Source of the DNA: Phycisphaerales bacterium UBA7800
Lineage (GTDB): Bacteria; Planctomycetota; Phycisphaerae; Phycisphaerales; Phycisphaeraceae
DNA: 48,570 bases
Assembly: GCA_002480565.1 (NCBI GenBank)
Contig: DLCK01000047.1
Coordinates: 89,715-138,284, forward strand
Direction: 5' to 3'
Shown: positions 1-8,810 of the stretch, piece by piece
Position numbering within the stretch: the stretch's first letter is position 1
Layout of the letters: each line of letters starts with the position of its first letter
Position numbers and translations under genes: made by a program
Notes under the pieces: generated by a model
What the model was told of the DNA's origin: nothing
The model's database searches: none
What the model saw: only the letters and a program-made list of their open reading frames with translations

Positions 1-1
1 G

Positions 2-3000
2 CTGCACCCCCTCGTCTGCCCAGCCTTCAACGCTGACTTTGACGGTGACCAGATGGCTGTTCACTTGCCGTTGTCGGTTGAAGCTCAGGCCGAAGCTGAA
101 GTGCTGGTGCTTAGCCCGCATAACATTTTCTCGCCTGCTAACGGTAGCCCGATTATCTCGCCTTCGCAGGACATCGTGCTCGGTGTGTACTTCCTGACCG
201 TGTCCCAGCAAATGGCTGGCGCCAAGGCAGAAGACTGCAAGAGCTTCAAGGATCCCGTCGAAGTCTTCCATGCCCATGGTCTTGGCAAGATCGACATCCA
301 CGAACCGATCGTCGTGCGTCTGCCCAAGGGCCGTTACGTGGACACCGTTATGCAGGAAAAAGGCACGATTGAACCGTTGCCTGCCAACTTGCGTGTGGTG
401 ACTACCGCAGGTCGTTTGATCCTAAATGACATCCTTGAAGATGGCATGCCTTACTACAACTGTTCACTGGGTAAGAAGGGTTGTGCCCGTGTCATTGATG
501 ACACTTATGCACGCTCAGGTCGCCCAGCCACCATTGACTTGCTCGACAAGCTCAAGGAAACAGGCTTTAAGAACTCCACGGTTGCTGGTTTGTCGTTCGG
601 TATTACCGACCTTCGTATTCCTGCTGCCAAGTATTCAATCATCGAAGCGACCCAGAAGAAGGTCAATCGTGTTGAAAAGGCGTTTGATGCCGGTGCAATC
701 ACCGAGCGTGAACGTTATAACCAGTTGCTCGACCTTTGGACGCACTGTCGTGAAGAGGTCACCAAGGAACTGCTCAAGGAACTCAAGAACGACCGTCGTG
801 ACGAGAAGGGACTTCCCGTTCCAATCGATTCGACAGAAGGTTCGATGTACCTCAACCCCGTGTGGCTCATGTCCGACTCGGGCGCTCGTGGTAACGTTTC
901 ACAGATTCAGCAGCTTGCAGGTATGCGTGGACTGATGTCCAAGCCCTCAGGTGAAATTATCGAAACACCCATTAAGGCCAACGCTCGCGAAGGTCTTAAC
1001 GTGCTCGAATACTTCTCATCCACCCATGGTGCCCGTAAGGGTCTGGCTGACACCGCTCTGAAAACCGCTGACTCAGGTTACCTCACACGTAAACTTGCAG
1101 ACGTGGCCCAGAACGTGTTCATCGCTCACCATGACTGTGGTACCAAGCAGGGTATCACCAAGAAGGCCATCTACAAGGGTGAAGAAATCGACGTTCCATT
1201 GCGTCAGCAGATCATCGGCCGCATCGCTCGCGAAACCATTCGCAACCCGATCACCGACCTGCTCATCGTCAAGGAAAACGATGTCATCACGCCCGAAGCA
1301 GCTGCCCAGATCGAAGGTCTTGGCATCGACAGTGTCATGGTTCGCAGTCCGCTGACTTGCGAAGCCAAGCAAGGCGTCTGTGCTTCCTGTTACGGTCAAG
1401 ACCGCAGTACCGGCCAGTTGGTCGAACAAGGTTTGGCTGTCGGTATCATGGCTGCTCAATCAATCGGTGAACCCGGCACACAGCTGACCATGCGTACCTT
1501 CCACACCGGTGGTGTGGCTCATACAGGTGTCACCGAAACTGAATACCGCACACAAAACTCCGGTACCGTTCAGATTTCCGAAGCTTCGGAAGTCCCGGTC
1601 AAGGACGAAGATGGCAACGACGTGTTGGTTGTCCTCAAGCGTGCGGGTGAAGTGAGTATCCATGACGCCAAGGGCCGTGAACTCGAAAAGACCAAGGTCC
1701 AGTACGGTTCATACATCCTCGTCAAACCCGGCGACTCCGTCCGCAAGGGACAGATCGTCGTCAAGTGGGACCCCCATCGTACGCCGATTCTTGCAGAAAA
1801 GGGTGGTACCGTTCGCTTCGAAGATATCAAGCTCGGCGAAACCGTGCGTCTTGAAAACGAACAGGAAACCGGCAAGAAAGAAAAGACCGGCGAGAAACGC
1901 GAACAGCTCGTGGTCATCGAACACAAGGGCGAAATGCATCCGCGTATCGTCGTGGAAGATGCCTCTGGCAAGATTCTCGACTTCCACTACCTGCCCGCCA
2001 AGGCTCGTATCGAAGTTGTCGAAGGTCAGCAGATCGAAGCCGGACACATGCTTGCACGTCAACCGCGTGACAGTAAGGGTGCGACAGACATCGTCGGTGG
2101 TTTGCCACGTGTGACGGAAATTTTCGAAGCTCGTAAGCCTAAGGAAGCAGCCGTCATGGCTGACATCTCCGGACAGGTCGAACTTCGCTCCGACAAACGT
2201 AAGGGCAAGATGACCATCATCGTCCGCTCGGAATCGGGTCTTGAAAAAGATCATCACGTTCCGCAGGACCGCCACTTGCTTGTGCATACCAATGACATGG
2301 TCAATGCCGGTGATCCACTCATCGACGGCCCGTTGGTCCCACAGGATATTCTGCGAATTAAGGGTGAAGAAGCACTCTTTAACTACCTGCTCGAAGAAGT
2401 CCAGAACGTCTACCGTGCCCAGGGTCAGACCATTGACGATAAGCACTTTGAAATCATCATCTCCCAGATGATGCGTAAGGTGCGTATCGACAACCCAGGT
2501 GACACCCATCTGTTGCCCAACGAAGTGGTCGACAAGTTCCGCTTCCGCGAAGCCAACGATGCGGTTTCAAGTCTCGGACGTATCAAGGAACAGGGCGGCA
2601 CATCGCTGATCCCCGAAACCCTTGTCACCAAGAGCGAACTCAAGGAAGCCAATCTCAAGGCCGAAGCCGAAGGCAACGAACCCTGCAAGGCCGTCAAGTG
2701 TCGCCCCGCATCTGCTACCACGCTGTTGCTGGGTATCACCAAGGCATCACTGCAGTCTGAAAGTTTCCTCTCCGGTGCATCCTTCCAGGAAACCACCAAG
2801 GTGCTCACCGATGCAGCACTTGCAAGTCGCATCGACGAACTCCAGGGTCTCAAGGAAAACGTCCTGCTGGGTCACTTGATCCCAGTGGGTACGGGCTTCA
2901 AGTTGTATCAGGAAATGAAGGTCATCAAGTTGGCCGAACCTCCAGCAGCAAGCGATCCTTCCGCTGCCGAGCAGCTTGAAGATGCCGCCGAAGCAGCAGT

Positions 3001-3100
3001 CGCAGCCGGTGCTCAGAATCCCAACGAGATCCAGACGACCGTTGGCGAATCCCGCCTGGTTGCCCAACTCCTGGGTGAAGACACCGCTGGCAAAAGCTGA
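2..3100 (+). CDS. rpoC: DNA-directed RNA polymerase beta' subunit, 3' part (5' end outside window)
   Basis: This is the C-terminal 1032 residues of the largest RNA polymerase subunit, which forms the active centre with beta. The reading frame is open from base 2 and opens with the catalytic Mg-binding motif NADFDGDQMAVH, so the gene starts before the window. Later landmarks are the cysteine cluster around SPLTCEAKQGVCASCYG, the bridge-helix/trigger-loop region GEPGTQLTMRTFHTGG, VGGLPRVTEIFEARKP, and the C-terminal FLSGASFQETTKVL and GLKENVLLGHLIPVGTG blocks. It ends at TGA and is followed 30 bases later by a strong hairpin terminator. No rpsL, rpsG or fusA follows, so the common rpoBC-rpsLG order is not kept on this side. 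The identification is near certain. Confidence 0.98.
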   Translation: MHPLVCPAFNADFDGDQMAVHLPLSVEAQAEAEVLVLSPHNIFSPANGSPIISPSQDIVLGVYFLTVSQQMAGAKAEDCKSFKDPVEVFHAHGLGKIDIHEPIVVRLPKGRYVDTVMQEKGTIEPLPANLRVVTTAGRLILNDILEDGMPYYNCSLGKKGCARVIDDTYARSGRPATIDLLDKLKETGFKNSTVAGLSFGITDLRIPAAKYSIIEATQKKVNRVEKAFDAGAITERERYNQLLDLWTHCREEVTKELLKELKNDRRDEKGLPVPIDSTEGSMYLNPVWLMSDSGARGNVSQIQQLAGMRGLMSKPSGEIIETPIKANAREGLNVLEYFSSTHGARKGLADTALKTADSGYLTRKLADVAQNVFIAHHDCGTKQGITKKAIYKGEEIDVPLRQQIIGRIARETIRNPITDLLIVKENDVITPEAAAQIEGLGIDSVMVRSPLTCEAKQGVCASCYGQDRSTGQLVEQGLAVGIMAAQSIGEPGTQLTMRTFHTGGVAHTGVTETEYRTQNSGTVQISEASEVPVKDEDGNDVLVVLKRAGEVSIHDAKGRELEKTKVQYGSYILVKPGDSVRKGQIVVKWDPHRTPILAEKGGTVRFEDIKLGETVRLENEQETGKKEKTGEKREQLVVIEHKGEMHPRIVVEDASGKILDFHYLPAKARIEVVEGQQIEAGHMLARQPRDSKGATDIVGGLPRVTEIFEARKPKEAAVMADISGQVELRSDKRKGKMTIIVRSESGLEKDHHVPQDRHLLVHTNDMVNAGDPLIDGPLVPQDILRIKGEEALFNYLLEEVQNVYRAQGQTIDDKHFEIIISQMMRKVRIDNPGDTHLLPNEVVDKFRFREANDAVSSLGRIKEQGGTSLIPETLVTKSELKEANLKAEAEGNEPCKAVKCRPASATTLLLGITKASLQSESFLSGASFQETTKVLTDAALASRIDELQGLKENVLLGHLIPVGTGFKLYQEMKVIKLAEPPAASDPSAAEQLEDAAEAAVAAGAQNPNEIQTTVGESRLVAQLLGEDTAGKS

Positions 3101-3131
3101 GTCAAAAGACTGACATCTAAATAAAAACACC

Positions 3132-3162
3132 AAAGCCCATGGCAATTGTCATGGGCTTTTTT
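3132..3162 (+). terminator. rho-independent terminator of rpoC
   Basis: A perfect 10-bp stem (AAAGCCCATG with CATGGGCTTT) closes an 8-base loop and runs into a T-tract. It lies 31 bases after the rpoC stop. The minus-strand reading has only a three-base T-run, so it mainly ends rpoC transcription before the convergent glycosyltransferase gene. Confidence 0.9.
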
Positions 3163-3206
3163 ATGTTCAGTTATCACCGCAGAGTAGAAGTTGTAAAAAC
3201 AGGGTT

Positions 3207-4385
3207 TTATCCACGCCCTGCAAACCGTAATCCGCCTGTGGAAGGCATGTCCGGGACGTTGAGTTCTTTGCCATCGAGCAGTTGGTGATAGACCGTATTC
3301 AGGTCACTGCCAAAGCGCGTCCGTGAGTAAAAGCTGAAGGCTTCATGGCGAGCGGTGTCACGGAGTTTGTAGGTGAGTTGTGGATCACTGAGGATATCGG
3401 TGAGCTTGCCTGCAATGTGTCGCATGGCAGGTTGGCCGGGGGCGACCAGTAAAGCCGAGTGATGATCCTCGACCCATTCGCAGATACCAGCTGTTGCATG
3501 TCCAACGATTGGGACGTTGGCTGCCATCGCCCAGGGGATGGACAGTCCTGCGCCGCCATCATCCAAAGCAATCACTGCATCACAGGCGGGTAGGACTTGC
3601 CAGGGAATCGCTGCTGCAGCATCAGAGAGAATCAAATGCTCATTGTTTAATGGTCGCATCGGATTCAGTGCAGCGAGTCGGTTTTTCTGATCCGGGTGGA
3701 TCAGTAAATGCACAGGGCGTTGGGTGTTTTGCATGCCCACCTGCGTAAGTCCGAGCATCAAGGTCGCCCGCGCTGCATCGCATTGGGTGGGCGGGTCAGA
3801 CAGGAGCATCACCACCAATGGGTCGTCTCCTGCAAGTTCCCATCGTGTGCGAATTGCATCTCGTTCGCTTGCCTGAATCAAACCCATATCAACACCCGGT
3901 CGAAGGATGTCGACACATTGAGGATCAACACCACAGCAGAGAACCTCACGGGCAATCGTCGCGGTGATGGGAACGATGCCCAGTTTCGCAGGCCCGGCTT
4001 CAGCAGCGAGCATGCGCAGTAAATGCAACTCATGCAAAGAAGGCATCAACGTTAATGTTAATAACCGGGGGGCAGATCGACAGGCAAGTGTCGCAAGCAA
4101 GAGCGATCCCACTGACCAGCAGTGCACCATATCCGGTTGAGCGTTGTTACGTAACCAATGTCGCAGACGTGGCAGGGCAGCAAGAGCATGTCCGCCGGGC
4201 GCACCCATGGGGATGAATGATTCGATTACTGACGCGCGAGCAGCATCGCAGAGTGGTTGTCCACCGATGAGAATTGCCTGATGTTGGGCTTCGACTTTTT
4301 GCATTGCCGTAGCCATCAGGTTCAGCGTGACAGCCGAGGCTTGGGGGGAAGCTTGATTAATTAGATGCAGCACACGCATGCACAT
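3207..4385 (-). CDS. glycosyltransferase, GT4-like (group 1)
   Basis: This 392-residue protein begins MCMRVLHLINQASPQ, the typical N-terminal Rossmann start of GT-B fold group 1 glycosyltransferases. The C-terminal half has the donor-binding region GAGLSIPWAMAANVPIVGHATAGICEWV. That matches the family pattern of gly-rich loop, AMA and PIVG, but lacks the first glutamate of the usual E-x7-E motif. No signal peptide is visible, so it is probably cytoplasmic or membrane-associated. The ATG overlaps the preceding lipoprotein stop by one base (TAATG) and has GGAG close upstream; an ATG two codons later is also possible. Donor and acceptor cannot be read from the sequence, but envelope glycan synthesis is plausible given the lipoprotein neighbours. 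Confidence 0.75.
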   Translation of the reverse strand: MCMRVLHLINQASPQASAVTLNLMATAMQKVEAQHQAILIGGQPLCDAARASVIESFIPMGAPGGHALAALPRLRHWLRNNAQPDMVHCWSVGSLLLATLACRSAPRLLTLTLMPSLHELHLLRMLAAEAGPAKLGIVPITATIAREVLCCGVDPQCVDILRPGVDMGLIQASERDAIRTRWELAGDDPLVVMLLSDPPTQCDAARATLMLGLTQVGMQNTQRPVHLLIHPDQKNRLAALNPMRPLNNEHLILSDAAAAIPWQVLPACDAVIALDDGGAGLSIPWAMAANVPIVGHATAGICEWVEDHHSALLVAPGQPAMRHIAGKLTDILSDPQLTYKLRDTARHEAFSFYSRTRFGSDLNTVYHQLLDGKELNVPDMPSTGGLRFAGRG

Positions 4386-5107
4386 TATTCTCCAGTGCCT
4401 GGACGACCAGGGCCTTTGCCATCTTCTTCACGAGGATGCAGGTAAAACACACGAGCGACATCGTAGCCGATCTGTTCTGCGAGTTTCCGCAACAGCATGG
4501 CTTGCGTCCCGCCATCGAGATCCATCATGATCGTGCGTGGCAATTCGACGGTGATGCGGTAGCCGCGTTTGGATGTGGCCAACCCGTCGATATCGGTGAT
4601 AGGTGAGGGGGCTGGGAACAGCCTGATTGCATTTTTCACATCAATGACTTTAAGCGTCACCAACGCCTTGGGCTCGATGATACCCGGTTGGACACTCATC
4701 TGGACAAAGTCGATATTTACATGGATGACCTGGTCGGCACCAAGTGTCCGGCCGATCTGATCGACGGGCGTGCGATCAAATTCTGTGCCGAGATTAGCTT
4801 CGAGATTGCGGACGAATTGGTAATCGACGGTTTGTTCCTTGACGAGTTTTTTGCTTTGGATCAAGTCAAAAAGAACGCGCTGTGCGATCACTCCGGTATG
4901 CGACGGATCGCCAAGTTGGGTGTTGGTGTCATCGACGAGTACCACGGTTCTCATCACCGGCAGATCAAATACGGCTGGTGTTTTTTCCGGCGAAATGGCC
5001 TGAGCGATAAAACCCACCGCTTCACAACCAACGAGTAGAGTCGCTGATAAACAAAGCAGCAAAGTGACCGCCATGCGGATTGGATGTCGGAGCAGGGGTT
5101 TATTCAT
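4385..5107 (-). CDS. predicted lipoprotein of unknown function (paralogue of upstream gene)
   Basis: This is a 240-residue predicted lipoprotein. From the chosen start, MNKPLLRHPIRMAVTLLLC leads into the lipobox LLVGC, so the mature protein would start at a lipidated cysteine followed by EAVGFIAQAISPE. The rest looks like a compact periplasmic alpha/beta domain (for example MRTVVLVDDTNTQLG and DQVIHVNIDFVQMS). An in-frame ATG 33 bases upstream would give a longer N terminus. I prefer 5107 because it gives a normal signal peptide and the ATGAATAA overlap with the stop of the gene before it, implying translational coupling. The CEAVGF start resembles CDALGF of the neighbouring lipoprotein, suggesting ancient duplication. 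I do not recognise a named family. Confidence 0.7.
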   Translation of the reverse strand: MNKPLLRHPIRMAVTLLLCLSATLLVGCEAVGFIAQAISPEKTPAVFDLPVMRTVVLVDDTNTQLGDPSHTGVIAQRVLFDLIQSKKLVKEQTVDYQFVRNLEANLGTEFDRTPVDQIGRTLGADQVIHVNIDFVQMSVQPGIIEPKALVTLKVIDVKNAIRLFPAPSPITDIDGLATSKRGYRITVELPRTIMMDLDGGTQAMLLRKLAEQIGYDVARVFYLHPREEDGKGPGRPGTGE

Positions 5108-5753
5108 GGATAACCTGGTATTCATAGAAAAGGTGTCCAATAGTTGTCGTCAGATTCTGGAGCAATGCCAGGCGAAAGGATTGTTCTTCGGCAGCAACCA
5201 TCCCCACGGATGAACCCGAGGGATAAGTGGCTTTGACAGTTTTACTGTAAGCGAGTGTATTGCCATCGGAACGTTTGGCAACCGAGATGTTGGCAATGGC
5301 GGTTCCTTTAAACACACTGCCGTTTCCTTTGTCATGAATCTGGTACTGGACGATATCAATAATGACCAGTTGCTCAACTTCCAGCTGTATAAGCAAGCGG
5401 TCGTAGGGGATGGTATGCCAGTAGGGATTATCTTCGACGTATGCATTGACCTTGCTGGGTTGGAGGACAATACATCCCGGTACTTTGGTGGCCAACTCGC
5501 GTGTCACCGCTGAGCAGATCGCATTGGGTGCTTCAGGACTTTGATACAACGTATTGGAGTCGGCACTGACGAGAACCGCCAACCGCGAATTGTTGAGGCC
5601 GGTATATTCCGCAGGGACGATTTCAGTCTCCGGGCCGTTGAGTGCATACACCATAAAACCCAACGCATCACAGCCTGATACCAGTAGACAGAATGTCAAC
5701 AACAGCAGGCTTGTCCAAGTGTGATAGATGAATTGTCGATTACGTTGCTGCAT
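5100..5753 (-). CDS. predicted lipoprotein of unknown function
   Basis: This 217-residue protein has a hydrophobic signal segment (TSLLLLTFCLLVSGC) ending in a clear lipobox with cysteine near residue 28. The mature part begins CDALGFMVYALNGPE and has the same layout as the next protein downstream. Internal segments such as NSRLAVLVSADSNTLY, VPGCIVLQP and LVIIDIVQYQIHDKG suggest an alpha/beta domain containing a sensed or displayed surface, but nothing identifies a substrate. The gene is directly adjacent to the DUF2752 gene upstream, whose stop immediately precedes this ATG, and overlaps the next lipoprotein by eight bases. The four minus-strand genes from 6242 to 3207 therefore look like one operon. 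Confidence 0.7.
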   Translation of the reverse strand: MQQRNRQFIYHTWTSLLLLTFCLLVSGCDALGFMVYALNGPETEIVPAEYTGLNNSRLAVLVSADSNTLYQSPEAPNAICSAVTRELATKVPGCIVLQPSKVNAYVEDNPYWHTIPYDRLLIQLEVEQLVIIDIVQYQIHDKGNGSVFKGTAIANISVAKRSDGNTLAYSKTVKATYPSGSSVGMVAAEEQSFRLALLQNLTTTIGHLFYEYQVIHE

Positions 5754-6242
5754 TTAATATCCCATTTGAACCATCATGATTTTGTAACCCCACGCCAGGC
5801 CAACAATGATGCCCAACAGCAAAAAACTCCGCGGACGCCAGAATATTGACAGTAGTGGCAAAAGGCTGATCCCCATCACCAGCGTGTACAGTGAGAGCAG
5901 ACTCATCACAGCCAATAGCAGACAGAAAAGCATCCCTGCTGGTTGTGCGATGAAGGATTGAATCAGGTTCCCATGAGCAGCATGTGAAAAGGCAGTGGTC
6001 ATCCCGCAGGTAGCACAAGGTATACCGGTCGCTTCGAGGTATGAACATGGACGCAGACCAAGCTGCATATGCGTTCCCATGCCTGAGGAGTCGGGGGCGA
6101 GCCATACTGCGATTCCTATCACTGGCAGGCAGGCACAGAGGACCGTCAGACTCAGCAGGCGCGACAGTAACTTGGTCGACCGGTTGGTGGTCGGCAGGGC
6201 ATTGGTTTGCGTTGGACATGGGACGCTGCACGCCGATGTCAT
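5754..6242 (-). CDS. DUF2752 family membrane protein
   Basis: This 162-residue membrane protein has three hydrophobic stretches: about residues 31-47 (LTVLCACLPVIGIAVWLA), 102-122 (LLAVMSLLSLYTLVMGISLL) and the C terminus (LLLGIIVGLAWGYKIMMV). It contains the DUF2752 hallmark, cysteines in a CSYLEATGIPCATCGMTTAF context, matching the family pattern CPxCGMTxA. DUF2752 proteins are small membrane proteins of unknown function. The reading frame is open further upstream, but this ATG has a clear Shine-Dalgarno (GGAAGGA, 5 bases before it), whereas a start at 6305 would overlap the promoter area of divergent pssA. It heads the lipoprotein/glycosyltransferase operon. Confidence 0.8.
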   Translation of the reverse strand: MTSACSVPCPTQTNALPTTNRSTKLLSRLLSLTVLCACLPVIGIAVWLAPDSSGMGTHMQLGLRPCSYLEATGIPCATCGMTTAFSHAAHGNLIQSFIAQPAGMLFCLLLAVMSLLSLYTLVMGISLLPLLSIFWRPRSFLLLGIIVGLAWGYKIMMVQMGY

Positions 6243-6322
6243 ACTGATCCTTCCAAGGAGGGAGAGGCTTGTTATCCAAAGGGGTGCCATTTCAGGCTGA
6301 TTCACGGTATCATAGCGTATCT

Positions 6323-7309
6323 ATGCCCAATCGTTTGAAAGATATACCTTCGACTACCGGTTTAGCGATGCAGTCCATGCCGTCTGAATCCGAGAAATCT
6401 GATATGAAACGATCCGCCAAGCCCATCCGAACGCATTTATCCCGACGCCAACGGGCACGTCAGAAGACGGTGGCGATCCTGCCGTCGATGTTGACTTTGG
6501 GGAACTTGCTATGTGGGTTCACGTCTGTCTTCCTGGCCAGTCGCCCGGTGACCACGGAATTGCCCTGGGGTTGGACGCCGCTGACTTTCGCGGGGGTGTT
6601 CGTATTTCTGGGGATGGTTTTTGATGCCTTTGACGGATCGGTTGCCAGACTGACGCACAACACCAGTGAACTGGGTGAGCAACTCGACTCGATGGCAGAC
6701 ATGGTCACGTTTGGCGTGGCACCTGCGTTTATTGTCATCCAACTCATTGGTGTTAATGCGCCCTTTATCGCTGAGCGTTCAGACGCTTATCTGGATCGCA
6801 TTGCCATGGTCATCGCGGGTATTTACATCTGCTGTGTAGCTTTGCGATTGGCCCGATTCAACACGGAACTCGACGAGCCTGATGAGTCTGATCACATGTC
6901 CTTCAAAGGCTTGCCATCACCGGGCGCAGCAGGCACAGTGGTGAGTCTGATCCTGCTTCACCAACATATGTTTACGCGACTTGATGCACAAAACTGGGCG
7001 ATCCGTGCGACTGCTCTGAGCATGGTGGCCATCATGTTGCTTGTGGCATTGGCGATGGTCAGCAACTTGCGATATCCGCACTTTGCCAATCGCTATTTCC
7101 GTGGGCGTGTTCGCTTTGGCAAGTTTGCGATGATGTTGATCCTTGGCATGCTGTTGTTTATCGCTCCACAACAGAGCATGGCTGGAGCATTTGTGGTCTA
7201 TTCGCTATTCACACCGACGATCTGGGTACTAAATCGCATCATGAAAAAGAATACGGTGATTGATCTGGCTCAATCCGAGCAGGACAAATCCGCCAAGCAG
7301 ATCGGTTAA
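6323..7309 (+). CDS. pssA: CDP-diacylglycerol-serine O-phosphatidyltransferase
   Basis: The enzyme condenses CDP-diacylglycerol with L-serine to make phosphatidylserine, the precursor of phosphatidylethanolamine, in the inner membrane. The CDP-alcohol phosphatidyltransferase signature is complete: DAFDGSVARLTHNTSELGEQ followed by LDSMAD, giving D-x2-DG-x2-AR and the two later aspartates. The preceding PSMLTLGNLLCGFTSVF segment is typical of type II PssA. Several transmembrane helices follow, and the C terminus is charged. The start is uncertain: ATG 6323 is the first that clears the divergent gene, but ATG 6404 (MKRSAKPIRTH) gives a more usual 301-residue length with a weak GAG upstream. The acetyltransferase gene follows 24 bases downstream. 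Confidence 0.9.
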   Translation: MPNRLKDIPSTTGLAMQSMPSESEKSDMKRSAKPIRTHLSRRQRARQKTVAILPSMLTLGNLLCGFTSVFLASRPVTTELPWGWTPLTFAGVFVFLGMVFDAFDGSVARLTHNTSELGEQLDSMADMVTFGVAPAFIVIQLIGVNAPFIAERSDAYLDRIAMVIAGIYICCVALRLARFNTELDEPDESDHMSFKGLPSPGAAGTVVSLILLHQHMFTRLDAQNWAIRATALSMVAIMLLVALAMVSNLRYPHFANRYFRGRVRFGKFAMMLILGMLLFIAPQQSMAGAFVVYSLFTPTIWVLNRIMKKNTVIDLAQSEQDKSAKQIG

Positions 7310-7333
7310 TTCAAGCAGTGAGGATGTTCAGTA

Positions 7334-7783
7334 ATGTCATCACTGCCACCTGCTCCCATGGATCTGTGTTTTGAGAATGTATATCTTCATTGTCAGAAAG
7401 TGGTCGATGGTATCCCTCATCTTGGCTATGTGCCTTACTATCATTTTTTGATCAGTAACGATGCTGGCACACCGTTGGGACATATCAATTTTCGTGTTGG
7501 GGATACGGAGCATGTCACGAATGTGGCCGGACACATCGGCTACGGTATTCATGCCGAACATCGTGGCCAGGGTTATGCCGCCAAAGCTTGCCTGGCGTTA
7601 AAGCCATGGATCAAACAGTTCTATCGGCAAGTCTGGATTACCAGTGATCCGAAAAATGCAGCATCACGCAAAACCGTGGAAAAAATCGGTGCTGAGTATG
7701 TGGACACCATCGATGTCCCCGAGCACGAAACACAATACCAGCAAGGCTCTAAAACCAAGTGTCGCTATCGCTGGGTACTGTGA
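7334..7783 (+). CDS. GNAT family N-acetyltransferase
   Basis: This 149-residue protein is a single GNAT domain of normal length. It has the strand AGHIGYGIHAEHRGQGYAAK, whose R-G-Q-G-Y/A loop is the acetyl-CoA pyrophosphate-binding motif A, and the later VWITSDPKNAASRKTVEKIGA segment, the usual N-A-A-S-x-K/R helix near the active site. The family moves an acetyl group from acetyl-CoA to an amine, but the substrate cannot be told. AGGA lies nine bases before the ATG. The gene follows pssA by 24 bases on the same strand and may share its transcript, but no functional link is obvious. Confidence 0.85.
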   Translation: MSSLPPAPMDLCFENVYLHCQKVVDGIPHLGYVPYYHFLISNDAGTPLGHINFRVGDTEHVTNVAGHIGYGIHAEHRGQGYAAKACLALKPWIKQFYRQVWITSDPKNAASRKTVEKIGAEYVDTIDVPEHETQYQQGSKTKCRYRWVL

Positions 7784-7886
7784 TTGACCTTGCTGGATAT
7801 CCGTTCCAACACCACGATCAACTGGCAAGATTACCCAATCTACGGTATTTTATGCATCTCGATCCATCACCATGCAGGAATGCCCG

Positions 7887-8789
7887 ATGTCCATCCAACT
7901 TGCTTTTAGTACTGCCATCTGCCCGGATTTTTCTCCAAAGCAGGTCATTGAGCTGGCCAAGGCAACCGGTATCAGCCAAGTCGAACTCATCACCACCAGC
8001 AGTGAATATCCAACGCTGGCATGTGATCCGCTCAAGGGTAATCCGCACGAGCTGCATGAGCAGTTTGAAGCAGAGCAGATCAAGGTGGCATGCATCTCGT
8101 TGAATGTCTGCATGCACCATGTTGATTCGGATCAGATTCAAAAAGCCGCATCACGTGTCGAGCATGCTCTGCGTGTGGCTCGGACTTTGGGTTGTGCCTA
8201 CGTGCGCATCCAAGGCAACAATGTCAAGCCTCATGAATCGCGTCGTAAAGTCATCAGCCGCATGATGGACAATGTCCTTCCCCTGGCACAAATGGCTGCC
8301 GAGCATGGCGTCACGCTGCTCTTTGAGAACAATGGCTCCTTTGCCAAAGCCAAGGATTGGTGGACACTGATTAATATGACCGAGCATCCAATGATTGGTG
8401 TGAGTTGGAATCAAACCAATGCCTTTGCTGTGGGGGAAAATCCTGGCATATCCATTCCCTTACTTCACAGTCGCATTCACATCGCTCGGATCAACGATTT
8501 GATGGAAGGCTCAGGCAATGATTTTGTAGCCATCGGTGAAGGTGTGGTTCCGGTTCGTGAAGTGATTCATCGCCTGATGGGGATTGGTTTTGATCGAATT
8601 CTCACCATTGCTTATGACCGTGCATGGTTAGGTACGGACGTGGACATCGCTGAATTTCTCACCCAGACCCGTGAAACACTCAGCAGTTGGATGCAGGAGT
8701 CGGCGACGCTCATCGAAGAAGCACAAGTCAAGATCAACAAGATCGCCACCCGAAACGCTCCCAAACCGCGCCAGCGTGCCAGTTGTTGA
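7887..8789 (+). CDS. sugar phosphate isomerase/epimerase-like TIM-barrel protein
   Basis: This 300-residue protein has the AP-endonuclease-2/xylose-isomerase-like TIM barrel pattern. It starts IQLAFSTAICPDFSPKQVIELAKATGISQVEL and has later barrel strands VACISLNVCMHH, CAYVRIQGNN, VTLLFENNGSF, MIGVSWNQTNA and RIHIARINDL. Metal ligands in the family are Glu, Asp/Asn, His and Glu; FENN and the HIARINDL region fit these positions. Such proteins isomerise or epimerise sugars or inositols, but the substrate is unknown. The ATG at 7887 has AGGA ten bases upstream; the in-frame ATG at 7872 has none. The gene converges on the cyclase gene, leaving 21 bases. Confidence 0.75.
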   Translation: MSIQLAFSTAICPDFSPKQVIELAKATGISQVELITTSSEYPTLACDPLKGNPHELHEQFEAEQIKVACISLNVCMHHVDSDQIQKAASRVEHALRVARTLGCAYVRIQGNNVKPHESRRKVISRMMDNVLPLAQMAAEHGVTLLFENNGSFAKAKDWWTLINMTEHPMIGVSWNQTNAFAVGENPGISIPLLHSRIHIARINDLMEGSGNDFVAIGEGVVPVREVIHRLMGIGFDRILTIAYDRAWLGTDVDIAEFLTQTRETLSSWMQESATLIEEAQVKINKIATRNAPKPRQRASC

Positions 8790-8810
8790 TCGAGACGACG
8801 TTATCGCCGA

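Noticed and set aside
1709..2509. A 266-residue minus-strand frame inside rpoC.
   Set aside because: It is an antisense shadow of a certain rpoC frame; the translation has no recognisable motif.
4688..5038. Plus-strand open frames opposite the lipoprotein and many other minus-strand genes.
   Set aside because: They lie entirely on the opposite strand of genes with clear signal peptides or motifs and show no ribosome-binding sites or family patterns.
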